This document shows positions 25,991 to 34,248 of a DNA stretch of 64,000 nucleotides, piece by piece. Origin of the DNA: an uncultured Gemmiger sp. (GTDB taxonomy: Bacteria; Bacillota; Clostridia; Oscillospirales; Ruminococcaceae); the NCBI GenBank assembly GCA_944382785.1, contig CALWNO010000001.1, positions 62,001 to 126,000 on the forward strand. The letters are read 5' to 3'. Each line of letters begins with the position of its first letter. Position 1 is the stretch's first letter. The notes under the pieces are model-generated. The model did not search any database. It was not told where the DNA came from and was given only the letters and a program-made list of their open reading frames with translations. Both the position numbers and the translations under genes were made by a program.

Positions 25991-26755
25991 TCAGTCCTTT
26001 TTGGGGAAGAGTTTGCGCATCAGGAAAGCCGTGCCCTTGTGCAGCCAGCGCTGACTTTCCATATGCAGAACTTCCAGTTCTTCGTACGAAATGTTGTTGG
26101 TAATCAACCAGGCGTCCAGAAGGCGCTCGCTGACAAATCCGAATACCCGCTTATCGTTTGTGGTGTAGTTGGAAATATCCAGTTCCTTTTCCAGTTCAAA
26201 CAGAATATCAAACAGCCAGGAGCAATAATGTCCCAGCAGTTCCCGTTTCATGATGAACATGTTGAAATGATGCCCATGCGTCTTGGACATGTACAGATCA
26301 TACGCCGGGAGATACTCCGGGCATTTGCGCTGGATGATGGAGCGGGTTACCTCCAGATCCTGCTTGTGGTGAGCATGAATGTACTGGGTATAGTTTGTTT
26401 CGATATAATAATGGCGTTCCCGCGGCAGGATGACATTGGTGGTAGCCAATATGGAGTTGAGCTCTTCGTGCCCGATGACTCTGCGTTTTTTGGAGGCAAA
26501 GCGATTGTGACGACTGGAAAAATAACGCCGGTAATGGACGATACCGATGTAGTCCGCATCCAGATTTTTCCAAGCCCAATACAAACCGGTCAACTCACAA
26601 AAGTTCCAGTTCTTTTCTGAGATATTTTCTCCGGTGTCATCCCCTGTATATCCGATATCCGGATGGATGGCGTGTCCCATCTGTACCGGCAGATACATGG
26701 GGTCGTCCGGTATCCAGTACGGCTTATGGGTTGCAATGATAATCTTTGTTTCCAA
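25991..26755 (-). CDS. DUF4422 glycosyltransferase
   Basis: A 254-residue protein matching the DUF4422 family, found in capsular and exopolysaccharide clusters and classed as a putative glycosyltransferase. It begins METKIIIATHKPYWIPDDPMYLPVQ and contains NWNFCELTGLYWAWKNLDADYIGIVHYRRYF, the strongest family block, then HHFNMFIMKRELLGHYCSWLFDIL and the closing RVFGFVSERLLDAWL. The start is a TTG at 26755 with GGGG before it; no better start is in frame. It is the first gene of the eight-gene operon and is preceded by a promoter at 26853-26880. The sugar is unknown. Confidence 0.88.
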   Translation of the reverse strand: METKIIIATHKPYWIPDDPMYLPVQMGHAIHPDIGYTGDDTGENISEKNWNFCELTGLYWAWKNLDADYIGIVHYRRYFSSRHNRFASKKRRVIGHEELNSILATTNVILPRERHYYIETNYTQYIHAHHKQDLEVTRSIIQRKCPEYLPAYDLYMSKTHGHHFNMFIMKRELLGHYCSWLFDILFELEKELDISNYTTNDKRVFGFVSERLLDAWLITNNISYEELEVLHMESQRWLHKGTAFLMRKLFPKKD

Positions 26756-26852
26756 ATCGTTCCCCGCTTACGGTATGCGCCCACAGTCAAACCGGGGCGC
26801 TATTCTATATCCAGTTGGTACCTCCAAAGGCACACAGCGGCCATTTTTAATA

Positions 26853-26880
26853 AGTATACCGCGTTTTTGACAGAAAGCAA
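26853..26880 (-). promoter_or_regulatory. Probable promoter of the surface-polysaccharide operon
   Basis: Minus-strand TTGCTT (26880-26875), 16-base spacer, TATACT (26858-26853). The leader is about 90 bases to the TTG start of the DUF4422 gene. The -35 match is modest. Confidence 0.55.
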
Positions 26881-26921
26881 GTTACAGTTATGTAAACAGT
26901 TTCGGGCATGCTGTGCTCGTA

Positions 26922-28820
26922 TCAACTTTCCGTCGATTCTTCCGCCTCCAGCTGCTCCTGCTCTTCGGCCAGCTTTTCCCATTCGTCAAACAGTTCCTGC
27001 TGATGGAAGCGGGTATCGTCCAATTCATCGCACTTGTCCCGCAAGAGCAGATGGTCTTTCAGGACTTCCGGGTCGTTGATCTCGTTTTCCAGTTCCACAA
27101 TGTGGGCACCCAGTTCCTCGATCTTATTTTCCAGTTCCCGGATACGGTTGCGCAGTTCCGCGCGGCGGCGGCGTTGCTCCTTGCCGTAGCCCGCCCGGGA
27201 GGTACGTTCTTCCCGGCCTGGTGTCTTGACCGGTTCCGTACCGGAAGAAGCCGCATGCAGCGCGGCAAAATCCCGGTACATCACGGCTTTTCCGTTTTCA
27301 AGGTGGAGAATGGGACACCCAAGTGTCTGCATCAGGTAGCGGTCATGGGTGACCAGTACAAGGGTACCGGTATACGCAGCCAGCGCGTTGGTCAGACTTT
27401 CCCGCATATAAATATCCAGATGGTTGGTGGGCTCGTCCAGGAACATCAGATTGGGGCGTTCCAGCGACAGTTCCGCAAACCGAAGGCGGGCCAGTTCCCC
27501 GCCGGACAGAGTGGCACAGTCCTTGAAGACTTCTTCCCCCCGATAGCCGAAACGTGCCAGATGGCTGCGTACTTCCAGCTCTGTAAAGCGGGGATATTGG
27601 TTCCAGATGGCGTCAATGACACGTCCCGCCCGGCGTGCCTGCTGCTGGGTAAAAATTCCCACCTTGGCACCGGACCCCAGGCGCACCATTCCTCCCGAAG
27701 GACGCCGCTTGCCGTCCAGCACCTGCAAAAGGGTGGATTTGCCCGCGCCGTTGGGACCGGCAATGACAAGCTTATCCCCACGGTGCACCGTGTAATCAAA
27801 AGGCTCCAGCAAGGTGCGCTCTCCTATACGGATGGTCAATCCTTTCATGATGACCAGCTCATCATAGGGTTCGATATCATATTCAAAGCGAAAATTCAGG
27901 TCCCGTCCCTGGCGTTGCGGCGCTTCGACAATTTCCAGCTTTTCCAGCTGTTTGCGGCGGCTTTGTGCCATTTTGGTGGTGGAAGCACGAACCAGGTTCC
28001 GGTCGATGTAGTCCTGCAATTTGGCGGCCTTTTCCACAGCGGCATCGTGCATTTTCTGTTGGCGTTCATCCGCCGCCTCCCGCTGAGGCAGGTAAGCCGA
28101 GTAATTGCCTTTATAGGTCAGAATAGTTTTCCCGGCCAGTTCCCAGATTCTGGTGCACACCGCATCCAGAAAATACCGGTCATGGCTGACCACCAGCACA
28201 GCACCGCGGTAGGTCTTGAGGTAATTTTCCAGCCATTCCATGGTTTCCAGATCCAGGTGGTTGGTCGGTTCATCCAGGATCAGAATATCCGGGCGTTCCA
28301 GTAACAGTCTGGCCAGACGCAGACGCGTCTGTTCCCCGCCCGAAAGCACGCCTGCCCGTTTGCTCCAGGTATCGGCCGGAAATCCCATACCGTTGAGCAC
28401 CTTTTTGATCTGGGTATCCATGTTGTAGGCATCCATGGCATCGATCACAGCGGTACAATGGGAAATTCGTTCCTCCAGTTCCGGCCCGTGGGGCTGTGCC
28501 AGCTGCTTCTGCAGCCGTTCCGACTCTTCCATCGCCTGCAGCGCGGGCGTAAAAGCCAGCTTCATGGTCTCATAAATATCTTTGTCCGGATCAAGGTGCC
28601 CGGACTGTTCCAGGTATCCGCAGGTAACCCCGGCGGCAAATACGGCTTCCCCGGTATCGGGTTGGCTTTCCTGGCACAGAATGCGTAGCAATGTTGTTTT
28701 ACCGGTGCCGTTGGCTCCGATAATGCCGATGCGGTCTCCCCGCTCCACGCCTGCGGTGATGCCGGCCAGAACCTCATGCTCGCCAAAACTTTTGCCGAGG
28801 TTCTGCAGTTCGATCAACAT
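26922..28820 (-). CDS. ABC-F family ATPase (Uup/YdiF-like)
   Basis: Soluble tandem ABC ATPase of 632 residues with no membrane domain. The first cassette has GIIGANGTGKTTLLR, LSGGEQTRLRLARLLL and ILDEPTNHLDLETMEWLE; the second has IAGPNGAGKSTLLQ, LSGGELARLRFAEL and FLDEPTNHLDIYMRESL. Between them lies the long linker (about residues 230-320) that in this family reaches the ribosomal exit/peptidyl centre. Residues from 550 on form an Arg/Glu-rich coiled coil (RRAELRNRIRELENKIEELG). ABC-F proteins rescue or tune stalled ribosomes; some give antibiotic resistance, but nothing here points to a resistance subtype. The ATG at 28820 has AAAGGAT before it. Confidence 0.92.
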   Translation of the reverse strand: MLIELQNLGKSFGEHEVLAGITAGVERGDRIGIIGANGTGKTTLLRILCQESQPDTGEAVFAAGVTCGYLEQSGHLDPDKDIYETMKLAFTPALQAMEESERLQKQLAQPHGPELEERISHCTAVIDAMDAYNMDTQIKKVLNGMGFPADTWSKRAGVLSGGEQTRLRLARLLLERPDILILDEPTNHLDLETMEWLENYLKTYRGAVLVVSHDRYFLDAVCTRIWELAGKTILTYKGNYSAYLPQREAADERQQKMHDAAVEKAAKLQDYIDRNLVRASTTKMAQSRRKQLEKLEIVEAPQRQGRDLNFRFEYDIEPYDELVIMKGLTIRIGERTLLEPFDYTVHRGDKLVIAGPNGAGKSTLLQVLDGKRRPSGGMVRLGSGAKVGIFTQQQARRAGRVIDAIWNQYPRFTELEVRSHLARFGYRGEEVFKDCATLSGGELARLRFAELSLERPNLMFLDEPTNHLDIYMRESLTNALAAYTGTLVLVTHDRYLMQTLGCPILHLENGKAVMYRDFAALHAASSGTEPVKTPGREERTSRAGYGKEQRRRRAELRNRIRELENKIEELGAHIVELENEINDPEVLKDHLLLRDKCDELDDTRFHQQELFDEWEKLAEEQEQLEAEESTES

Positions 28821-28878
28821 ATCCTTTCAACCTTTCGTTCCTTTATGTCTTTTGCAAAACCGGAAAACAGGCACCGAA

Positions 28879-28910
28879 ATATGCCGCTGCCCGGCAGAGC
28901 AGCGGCATAT
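28879..28910 (-). terminator. Hairpin after the YjjG-like gene (weak terminator)
   Basis: Minus-strand ATATGCCGCTGC pairs perfectly with GCAGCGGCATAT around an eight-base loop, followed by only TTTC. The stem is strong, the T tract poor, so partial readthrough into the ABC-F gene is likely. Confidence 0.6.
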
Positions 28911-28919
28911 CCTTGGTCG

Positions 28920-29669
28920 TTACTGGTCATTCATGTGGCGCCGATTGCGCACCCCCACATTTTCCAGTTCCTCCGGCTCCATCACGATCTGATACAACGA
29001 TTCGTACGAGTCGACTGTGTATTTGGGCTCGATCCCCGTCTGGTTTTCTGCGCCGGAAAAGTTCACCCAGCAGGTGTCCAGACCGGCATTTTTACCTCCG
29101 CGGATATCCGCCAGAAGATCATCCCCCACAACCAGTACCCGGGAACGGTTTGTGATTCCCAGATCACGCAGAGCCGCTTCATAGATTTTGGGGTTCGGCT
29201 TGGTGGCACCAACTTTTTCCGAGATATAAATGCCATCCATGAAACGTTCCAGGCCGGACGCGTCAATGCGGGACTTCTGTACCTTGTAGCCCCCGTTGGA
29301 TACAATGGCCAGGGTTGCCACCTCAGCCAGCTCATGCAAAGCCGTGAGTGCGCCGGGGATCAGATCCGCGTGATTGGCCAGCTGATCCTCGTAATACTCA
29401 TTCATTTCCCGACCTTTGCCATTATCGGGCAGCTCCATCGCTTTCAAATACTGACCGAAGCGGATAGAGAACAACTTGTTCTTTGTCAGTTCCCCTTTTG
29501 CCAGACGATCCCACAACTGCCGGTTCACCCGATGGTAAACATCCAGTGCGGCCTCATCGTGAGGCAGCTCATAGTGCATCAGGGTATCGGTCAAAGCCTG
29601 CCGCTCGGCTGCGTCAAAGTCCAGCAAAGTATTATCCACATCCAATAACAAACAAGTATAATAAGCCAT
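28920..29669 (-). CDS. HAD-family (noncanonical) pyrimidine nucleotidase, YjjG type
   Basis: Cytoplasmic phosphatase of 249 residues. The four HAD motifs are complete: LLLDVDNTLLDF (nucleophile and acid Asp), AIVSNGGYKVQ, the lysine in KVGATKPNPKIYEA, and VVGDDLLADIRGGKNAG. The C1 cap helices and overall pattern match YjjG, which removes phosphate from dUMP, dTMP and modified pyrimidine nucleotides and protects against mutagenic analogues. The ATG at 29669 follows AACAGGAGCAGAAT. No promoter was found in the 197 bases upstream. The specific substrate is inferred from the family. Confidence 0.85.
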   Translation of the reverse strand: MAYYTCLLLDVDNTLLDFDAAERQALTDTLMHYELPHDEAALDVYHRVNRQLWDRLAKGELTKNKLFSIRFGQYLKAMELPDNGKGREMNEYYEDQLANHADLIPGALTALHELAEVATLAIVSNGGYKVQKSRIDASGLERFMDGIYISEKVGATKPNPKIYEAALRDLGITNRSRVLVVGDDLLADIRGGKNAGLDTCWVNFSGAENQTGIEPKYTVDSYESLYQIVMEPEELENVGVRNRRHMNDQ

Positions 29670-29866
29670 ATTCTGCTCCTGTTATTTGGCCGGATTGGGA
29701 AATTCCAGTAAACAATGCTCTTTTTCCGGAAAATCCTCTTCGCCAATTCAAATCGTAATTTTCAGCCGAGCTCTGTGTTGCCGCATCCTGCCACGGTGCA
29801 GACAGGGAAAACGGCTTCCCAACCGCACCAGCCCGGGAACGGTATCCACCGTTGTGACAAATCACA

Positions 29867-31537
29867 TCAGTCGTCGTCCTTGTCCTCGTTCTTGTCACCG
29901 CCGGAAGAGGCCGGGGCCTCGGTGACGGTCAGCTTGAATTCTGCCGTCTTGCCGTTATTGGTGGCACGGATGGTGTACTCGCCTACTCCGTTGGCGGTAA
30001 ACTGCACCGAATTGCCGGTGGCGGACCAATCCGGCTTCTGCGGGCAGGACCAGGTGATATCTCCCGACTGATTTTCTACGGTAGCGGTGAAGGTGGTCGA
30101 ACTTCCGGCCGTAATGCTGGGAGTGCCGGTAATCGACACCTTGGTGGGGGCCTCCGAGACCGTTACGGTGACTTCTTGCGAAGCATATACACCGTCAACT
30201 TCCACACCGGCCTTGACCGTATAGGTTCCGGCAGCCGTGGGGCTGAAAGCAAAACTGTATCCGTTGCGCACCAGTTCACCGTTCACGGCCCACTGCACGT
30301 TGTCGGCACTGGCGGCCGCATCGTTGACGATCAGGGTAGCATGGAAGGTGATGCTGTCGCCCACATTCATGCTGCGGTTGCCCTCGTCAATGGTCAGAGT
30401 TGCCGTGGTTTTCTGATTGAACATGGCAGTGACCGAAATATCCTGGGTAACCTTCTTGACCCATTTGGTGTTCTTGATGCCATCGCTCCAGCCGAAGAAG
30501 GTGTACCCGTCTGCAGGTACTGCTTCCACGGTCACCGTCTCACCGTCCGGCACCTCAAATTCCAGCTTGGTGACACCGGTCTGGCCGTTTCCGCTCAGCG
30601 TACCCTTGCCGTCCTCAATCTCGAAAGAAACCTTATGCACAGAAGGCGTTGCTGTCGGCGTAGCGCTGGGGGAAGATTCCGCAGACTGCGAGGCAGCCTC
30701 CGCACGGTTGGGAATATCATTGGTATCGGGGCGGCGGTCCTCACTGTCGTAGGCGTGAGAGGTAATATAATTCACCAATTCCTTGGCACCGTTGGTCGTG
30801 TACGACTTGCCGCTGATAAAGCTGGCATCGGCAAAGCCCGTTTCGTTCTTCAGCACTTCGGAACTGTTCAGGAACTTGTATCCGGCATCATTGCACATCG
30901 CCGCCAAAGCCTGGTTGTACTGATCGATCAACAGCTGATTGGCCGCCGCATTTTCCGAATCTTCCGTAACAGGCGGGATGGCATTGACAAGGATATCACA
31001 GTAGGAGTAGGCAGTGGAAAAACCTTCCAGCATGTGCTTGTAATCCTGCACAAAGGCATCCGCCGTCAGACCGGAAGACAGATCATTGGTACCAAGGGTA
31101 ACCACGATCCGGCGCGGCTTCATCTTGGCCAGCGCCTGAGGAATAGTGTAGGAGTTGGAATCGCCTTCAAAGTAAACGCAGTATTCCTGCAGAGCCTTAC
31201 TTACGGCAAGCCCCTCCTTGCCCAGATACTGATTCAGCGTAATCTGACCGGAGCTCTTGAGCGACGCGGTGTATTCATCCCCCACATACACAATCGTAGA
31301 CGCATAGGCGGAATCCGAGGAGGTCGCCTCTTTCAGGACTGCGTCCAGAGACGTATCTACCGGGTACAGGCTGCTGTCATACTCCGTTTTGTTTCCCTTG
31401 CCGGCACCCAGCATACCAGGTACAACCCAGGCACACACAAATGTGACAATAACAGCCAGAACGCACAATACCAGCACAAGGCAGGCGCGGCGCTGGATGG
31501 GGCTGAAAGTGGCCCCGTGGAAACCGTTGCGGCTCAT
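29867..31537 (-). CDS. Membrane-anchored SGNH-like pseudoenzyme with InlB-type and Ig-like domains
   Basis: A 556-residue surface protein. Order: short cytoplasmic N-terminus, one membrane segment at about 18-43, an SGNH-hydrolase-like domain at 80-262, a Ser/Thr/Pro linker at 282-300, a divergent InlB B-repeat at about 302-373 (ending GYTFFGW then TAMF), two Ig-like domains at 377-461 and 463-540, and an acidic tail. In the SGNH domain the nucleophile motif GDS is GDE (86-88), the GxND motif is kept (GTND, 149-152), and the final DGxH is SGKS (242-245), so Ser, Asp and His all appear replaced. It may bind glycan or act as a scaffold instead of hydrolysing esters. The ATG at 31537 has CGGAGGT upstream. 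Neighbours are HAD phosphatases. Confidence 0.8.
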   Translation of the reverse strand: MSRNGFHGATFSPIQRRACLVLVLCVLAVIVTFVCAWVVPGMLGAGKGNKTEYDSSLYPVDTSLDAVLKEATSSDSAYASTIVYVGDEYTASLKSSGQITLNQYLGKEGLAVSKALQEYCVYFEGDSNSYTIPQALAKMKPRRIVVTLGTNDLSSGLTADAFVQDYKHMLEGFSTAYSYCDILVNAIPPVTEDSENAAANQLLIDQYNQALAAMCNDAGYKFLNSSEVLKNETGFADASFISGKSYTTNGAKELVNYITSHAYDSEDRRPDTNDIPNRAEAASQSAESSPSATPTATPSVHKVSFEIEDGKGTLSGNGQTGVTKLEFEVPDGETVTVEAVPADGYTFFGWSDGIKNTKWVKKVTQDISVTAMFNQKTTATLTIDEGNRSMNVGDSITFHATLIVNDAAASADNVQWAVNGELVRNGYSFAFSPTAAGTYTVKAGVEVDGVYASQEVTVTVSEAPTKVSITGTPSITAGSSTTFTATVENQSGDITWSCPQKPDWSATGNSVQFTANGVGEYTIRATNNGKTAEFKLTVTEAPASSGGDKNEDKDDD

Positions 31538-31585
31538 AGGAAAAGATACCTCCGTTCTTATGTTCGGTGCAATCTTCTGTGCTTT

Positions 31586-32233
31586 TTATGTGTTCAGAAT
31601 AAATGCTGTCAATGCAGCACAGTTTTCGGCCATAAAGACAGGATTCCAGACGTTCAGTTCCTCCCGGGTGCCATACCCGTACAGGACCCCTGCGGCGGAA
31701 ATGCCGCAATCCGCGGCCCCTTGCATATCGTCTTTTCTGTCTCCCACCATCAGCACTCGCTTGCCGGCAAGACGGGAATCCGACAGAACCGAGCGGATCA
31801 CCGCCGTTTTTGTGTCCACACTTTTGTCCATGCTGGCACCGCCGATATGGTCAAAGTAATCTGCAATCCCCTGTTCCTGCAAAATCGGGGTGACAACTTC
31901 TACGGGTTTGGAGGTAGCTGTCGCCAAAAACAACCCCGCACGGCGCAGGGTATGCAGCATATCCACCACCCCGGGGAACGGCGCACACAGGTGCATCCCC
32001 TTCTCGGCATACCGAGTCCGATAGAACCGGACTGCACGCTCCACGTCCTCGTCCGCGGAAAAATGCTCCGCGAAACTCTGACGAAGGGGCGGGCCCAGAT
32101 AGCGCCCCAGGTCCATACCGGCAGGATCAAGCCCCATCATACGGAACGCATAGGAAAAGGTATCCAGAATTCCCGGACGAGAATGGAGCAAGGTCCCGTC
32201 CACATCGAACAGAACAGCATCATATAACGGCAT
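31586..32233 (-). CDS. HAD phosphatase, phosphoglycolate phosphatase-like
   Basis: A 215-residue HAD hydrolase with the four motifs in place: VLFDVDGTLLHSRPGI, ATATSKP, the lysine in SMDKSVDTKTAVI, and MVGDRKDDMQGAADCG, plus a helical cap. It resembles Gph/PpaX proteins, which clear phosphoglycolate or pyrophosphate, but the family has many substrates. The reading frame extends to 32284; the ATG at 32233 with GGGAGGGAATCCGG before it gives the family N-terminus. It has a good promoter at 32297-32325 and is followed after 48 bases by the SGNH-like gene, with which it may be co-transcribed. Confidence 0.85.
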   Translation of the reverse strand: MPLYDAVLFDVDGTLLHSRPGILDTFSYAFRMMGLDPAGMDLGRYLGPPLRQSFAEHFSADEDVERAVRFYRTRYAEKGMHLCAPFPGVVDMLHTLRRAGLFLATATSKPVEVVTPILQEQGIADYFDHIGGASMDKSVDTKTAVIRSVLSDSRLAGKRVLMVGDRKDDMQGAADCGISAAGVLYGYGTREELNVWNPVFMAENCAALTAFILNT

Positions 32234-32296
32234 CCGGATTCCCTCCCCCCGACGGCATTCCCGGTGGGCGTACCACCGCAGCATAGCAATGAAATT

Positions 32297-32325
32297 ATTA
32301 TATCACAAAGTGCTGCATTTGGAAA
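32297..32325 (-). promoter_or_regulatory. Promoter of the HAD phosphatase gene
   Basis: Minus-strand TTTCCA (32325-32320), 17-base spacer ending in TGA, TATAAT (32302-32297): an extended -10 with a partial -35. Confidence 0.7.
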
Positions 32326-32370
32326 CGCCTTCACGGAATTTTGATATTCTTTTGTGAAATATAGCCATAG

Positions 32371-32400
32371 AAAAGGGCGCCGCCCCATGGGCCGACGCCT
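32371..32400 (-). terminator. Terminator of the aromatic amino acid-type ABC operon
   Basis: Minus-strand GGCGTCGGCCC/GGGGCGGCGCC with a three-base loop (32376-32399), followed by CTTTTC, 22 bases after the ATPase stop. Confidence 0.8.
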
Positions 32401-32421
32401 ATTTATGTGGTATTGATTTTG

Positions 32422-33213
32422 TCAGGAAAGAAGCATTCGGTCGTTGGCGCCGTCGCCGCTGAGCTGCTCAAAGCGGGCCAGCAGGTCGGATACCTGCAAT
32501 GCCTGCTTTTCAGCCCCGCGCACATCATAGATGATCCGTCCTTCATGCATCATGATCAGACGATTGCCGTACTTGATGGCATCCCGCATATTATGGGTGA
32601 TCATCAGAGTGGTGAGCTGATTCTGCTGGACAATCTTTTCGGAAAGTTCCAGAACCTTGGCCGCCGTTTTGGGATCCAGAGCAGCGGTGTGTTCATCCAG
32701 CAGGAGCAGCCGGGGATTCTTCAGTGTGGCCATCAACAGAGTAATGGCCTGCCGCTGGCCGCCGGACAAAAGCCCCACCTTGCTGGTCATGCGGTCTTCC
32801 AACCCCAGATCCAGAATTTTCAGCCGTTCCCGGTACATTTCCCGCTCCTGACGGGTGATCCCTGCTTTCAAAGTGCGGGAATTGCCGCGTCGGGATGCCA
32901 AAGCCAGATTTTCCTCGATTTCCATAGTCCCGGCCGTCCCCATCATCGGGTCTTGAAACACGCGTCCGATATATTTGGCGCGTTTGTGTTCCGGCAGACG
33001 GGTAATGTCCTTGCCGTCAATAAGAATTTTACCCATATCAATGGGCCACACACCGGCAATCGCGTTGAGCATGGTAGACTTGCCGGCACCGTTGCCGCCG
33101 ATGACGGTCACAAAATCCCCGTCTTCCAGCTTCAGATCCAGGCCGTTCAATGCAACCTTTTCATTCACCGTACCCACATTGAACGTCTTATGTACATTCT
33201 TCAGCTCAAGCAT
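32422..33213 (-). CDS. ABC transporter ATPase, TrpXYZ/COG1101 type
   Basis: Nucleotide-binding subunit of 263 residues for the importer formed with the two upstream genes. VIGGNGAGKSTMLNAI is Walker A, LLSGGQRQAITLLMATL the ABC signature, and LLLLDEHTAALDP the Walker B, here with DEHTAALD in place of the common DEPTSALD, as is usual for this COG1101 family. A longer reading to 33237 exists; the ATG at 33213 follows GGGAGGTGCCGACC and lies inside the last codons of the permease gene, an eight-base overlap. It is the last gene before a terminator. Confidence 0.9.
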   Translation of the reverse strand: MLELKNVHKTFNVGTVNEKVALNGLDLKLEDGDFVTVIGGNGAGKSTMLNAIAGVWPIDMGKILIDGKDITRLPEHKRAKYIGRVFQDPMMGTAGTMEIEENLALASRRGNSRTLKAGITRQEREMYRERLKILDLGLEDRMTSKVGLLSGGQRQAITLLMATLKNPRLLLLDEHTAALDPKTAAKVLELSEKIVQQNQLTTLMITHNMRDAIKYGNRLIMMHEGRIIYDVRGAEKQALQVSDLLARFEQLSGDGANDRMLLS

Positions 33214-34135
33214 GGTCGGCACCTCCCTTGCGCACATTCACCTTGGTGAAATATTTGGTTTTCCAGTACGGGATAGCCAGGAAAATGGCCACCACGATGG
33301 CGCTGAGCATCTTGAGCAGGTCGGTGTCGATGCGGAACCAGATGCAGATCTGCATAACCAGATAATACACAATGCTGCCAATGGCCACACTGAGCAGCTT
33401 CAGGGCGAAATTGCGGAACACCTTGCCGAACAAGGTCTCGCCGATGACCACTGCGGCCAGACCGATGACAATGGCGCCACGGCCCATAGACACATCCGCA
33501 AACCCCTGATACTGGCAAAGCAGCGCCCCGGAAAAAGCTACCAACCCATTGGAGAGCATGAGCCCCAGCACAATATTGAAGCTGGTGTTAATACCCTGGG
33601 CACGGGCCATATTGCCATTGCAGCCGGTGGCACGGATGGAGCAGCCCAATTCTGTGCCGAAGAACCAGTACAGAACGGCAATCAGCAACACGACGATCAC
33701 CGCCACCACCAGAATGGTGTTCTGCCAGAAGGGCACATCCTTTACGAAGCGAAGGGAGATCAGAAGATCATACTTATCCACGTTGATAGCCTGGTTTGCC
33801 TTTCCCATCACCTTCAGGTTGACCGTATACAGGGAAAGCTGAGTCAGGATACCGGCAAGGATGGCGGGAATTCCCATGAGCGTGTGGAACAAGCCCGTTA
33901 CAAGTCCGGCCAGAATACCGGCAATAAATGCCACCAGCATGGCGGCCCAGACGTTCATACCGGCCATCATGCACATAATGCAGACGGCACCGCCTAAGCC
34001 CAGGGTACCGTCAACGGTCAGGTCGGCCACGTCCAGAATACGGAAAGTGATATAAACGCCGATGGCCATGATTGCCCAGATCAGCCCCTGGGAGAAAGCG
34101 CCTGGCATGGCGTTGAACAGTGTTGTAATATCCAC
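33206..34135 (-). CDS. ABC transporter permease, TrpXYZ/COG4120 type
   Basis: Inner-membrane permease of about 309 residues with eight or nine segments. The motif FRILDVADLTVDGTLGLGGA near residue 30 and GINTSFNIVLGLMLSNGLVAFSGAL mark the family that pairs with ABC_sub_bind lipoproteins. I chose the GTG at 34135, which has GAGAGGA eight bases upstream; a longer reading to 34177 would run back into the hairpin. It is followed by the ATPase gene with overlap and preceded by a stem-loop that separates it from the binding-protein gene. Confidence 0.88.
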   Translation of the reverse strand: MDITTLFNAMPGAFSQGLIWAIMAIGVYITFRILDVADLTVDGTLGLGGAVCIMCMMAGMNVWAAMLVAFIAGILAGLVTGLFHTLMGIPAILAGILTQLSLYTVNLKVMGKANQAINVDKYDLLISLRFVKDVPFWQNTILVVAVIVVLLIAVLYWFFGTELGCSIRATGCNGNMARAQGINTSFNIVLGLMLSNGLVAFSGALLCQYQGFADVSMGRGAIVIGLAAVVIGETLFGKVFRNFALKLLSVAIGSIVYYLVMQICIWFRIDTDLLKMLSAIVVAIFLAIPYWKTKYFTKVNVRKGGADHA

Positions 34136-34175
34136 GGAAACAATCCTCTCTTTGAAAACGGTTTTATTCCACAGC

Positions 34176-34213
34176 AAAAAGCCACGAAAAACGGTCTTCC
34201 CATTTTCGTGGCT
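34176..34213 (-). terminator. Stem-loop between binding-protein and permease genes
   Basis: Minus-strand AAGCCACGAAAA pairs with TTTTTCGTGGCTT, followed by TTTTTGC. A textbook intrinsic terminator within an operon, 35 bases after the lipoprotein stop, expected to give more binding protein than channel. Confidence 0.82.
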
Positions 34214-34248
34214 TCCTGCCTCAGTTCAGTGCAGAACGCTCGGTCGTT

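Noticed and set aside
29632..29898. An 88-codon minus frame in the gap before the YjjG-like gene
   Set aside because: Begins with a Thr/Arg repeat reading the acidic tail codons of the SGNH-like gene out of frame; no start signal or resemblance.
31157..31165. A GDS tripeptide (residues 125-127) in the SGNH-like protein as the missing nucleophile
   Set aside because: It lies only about 22 residues before the GTND block and not after the first hydrophobic strand, whereas GDE at 86-88 is in the correct place.
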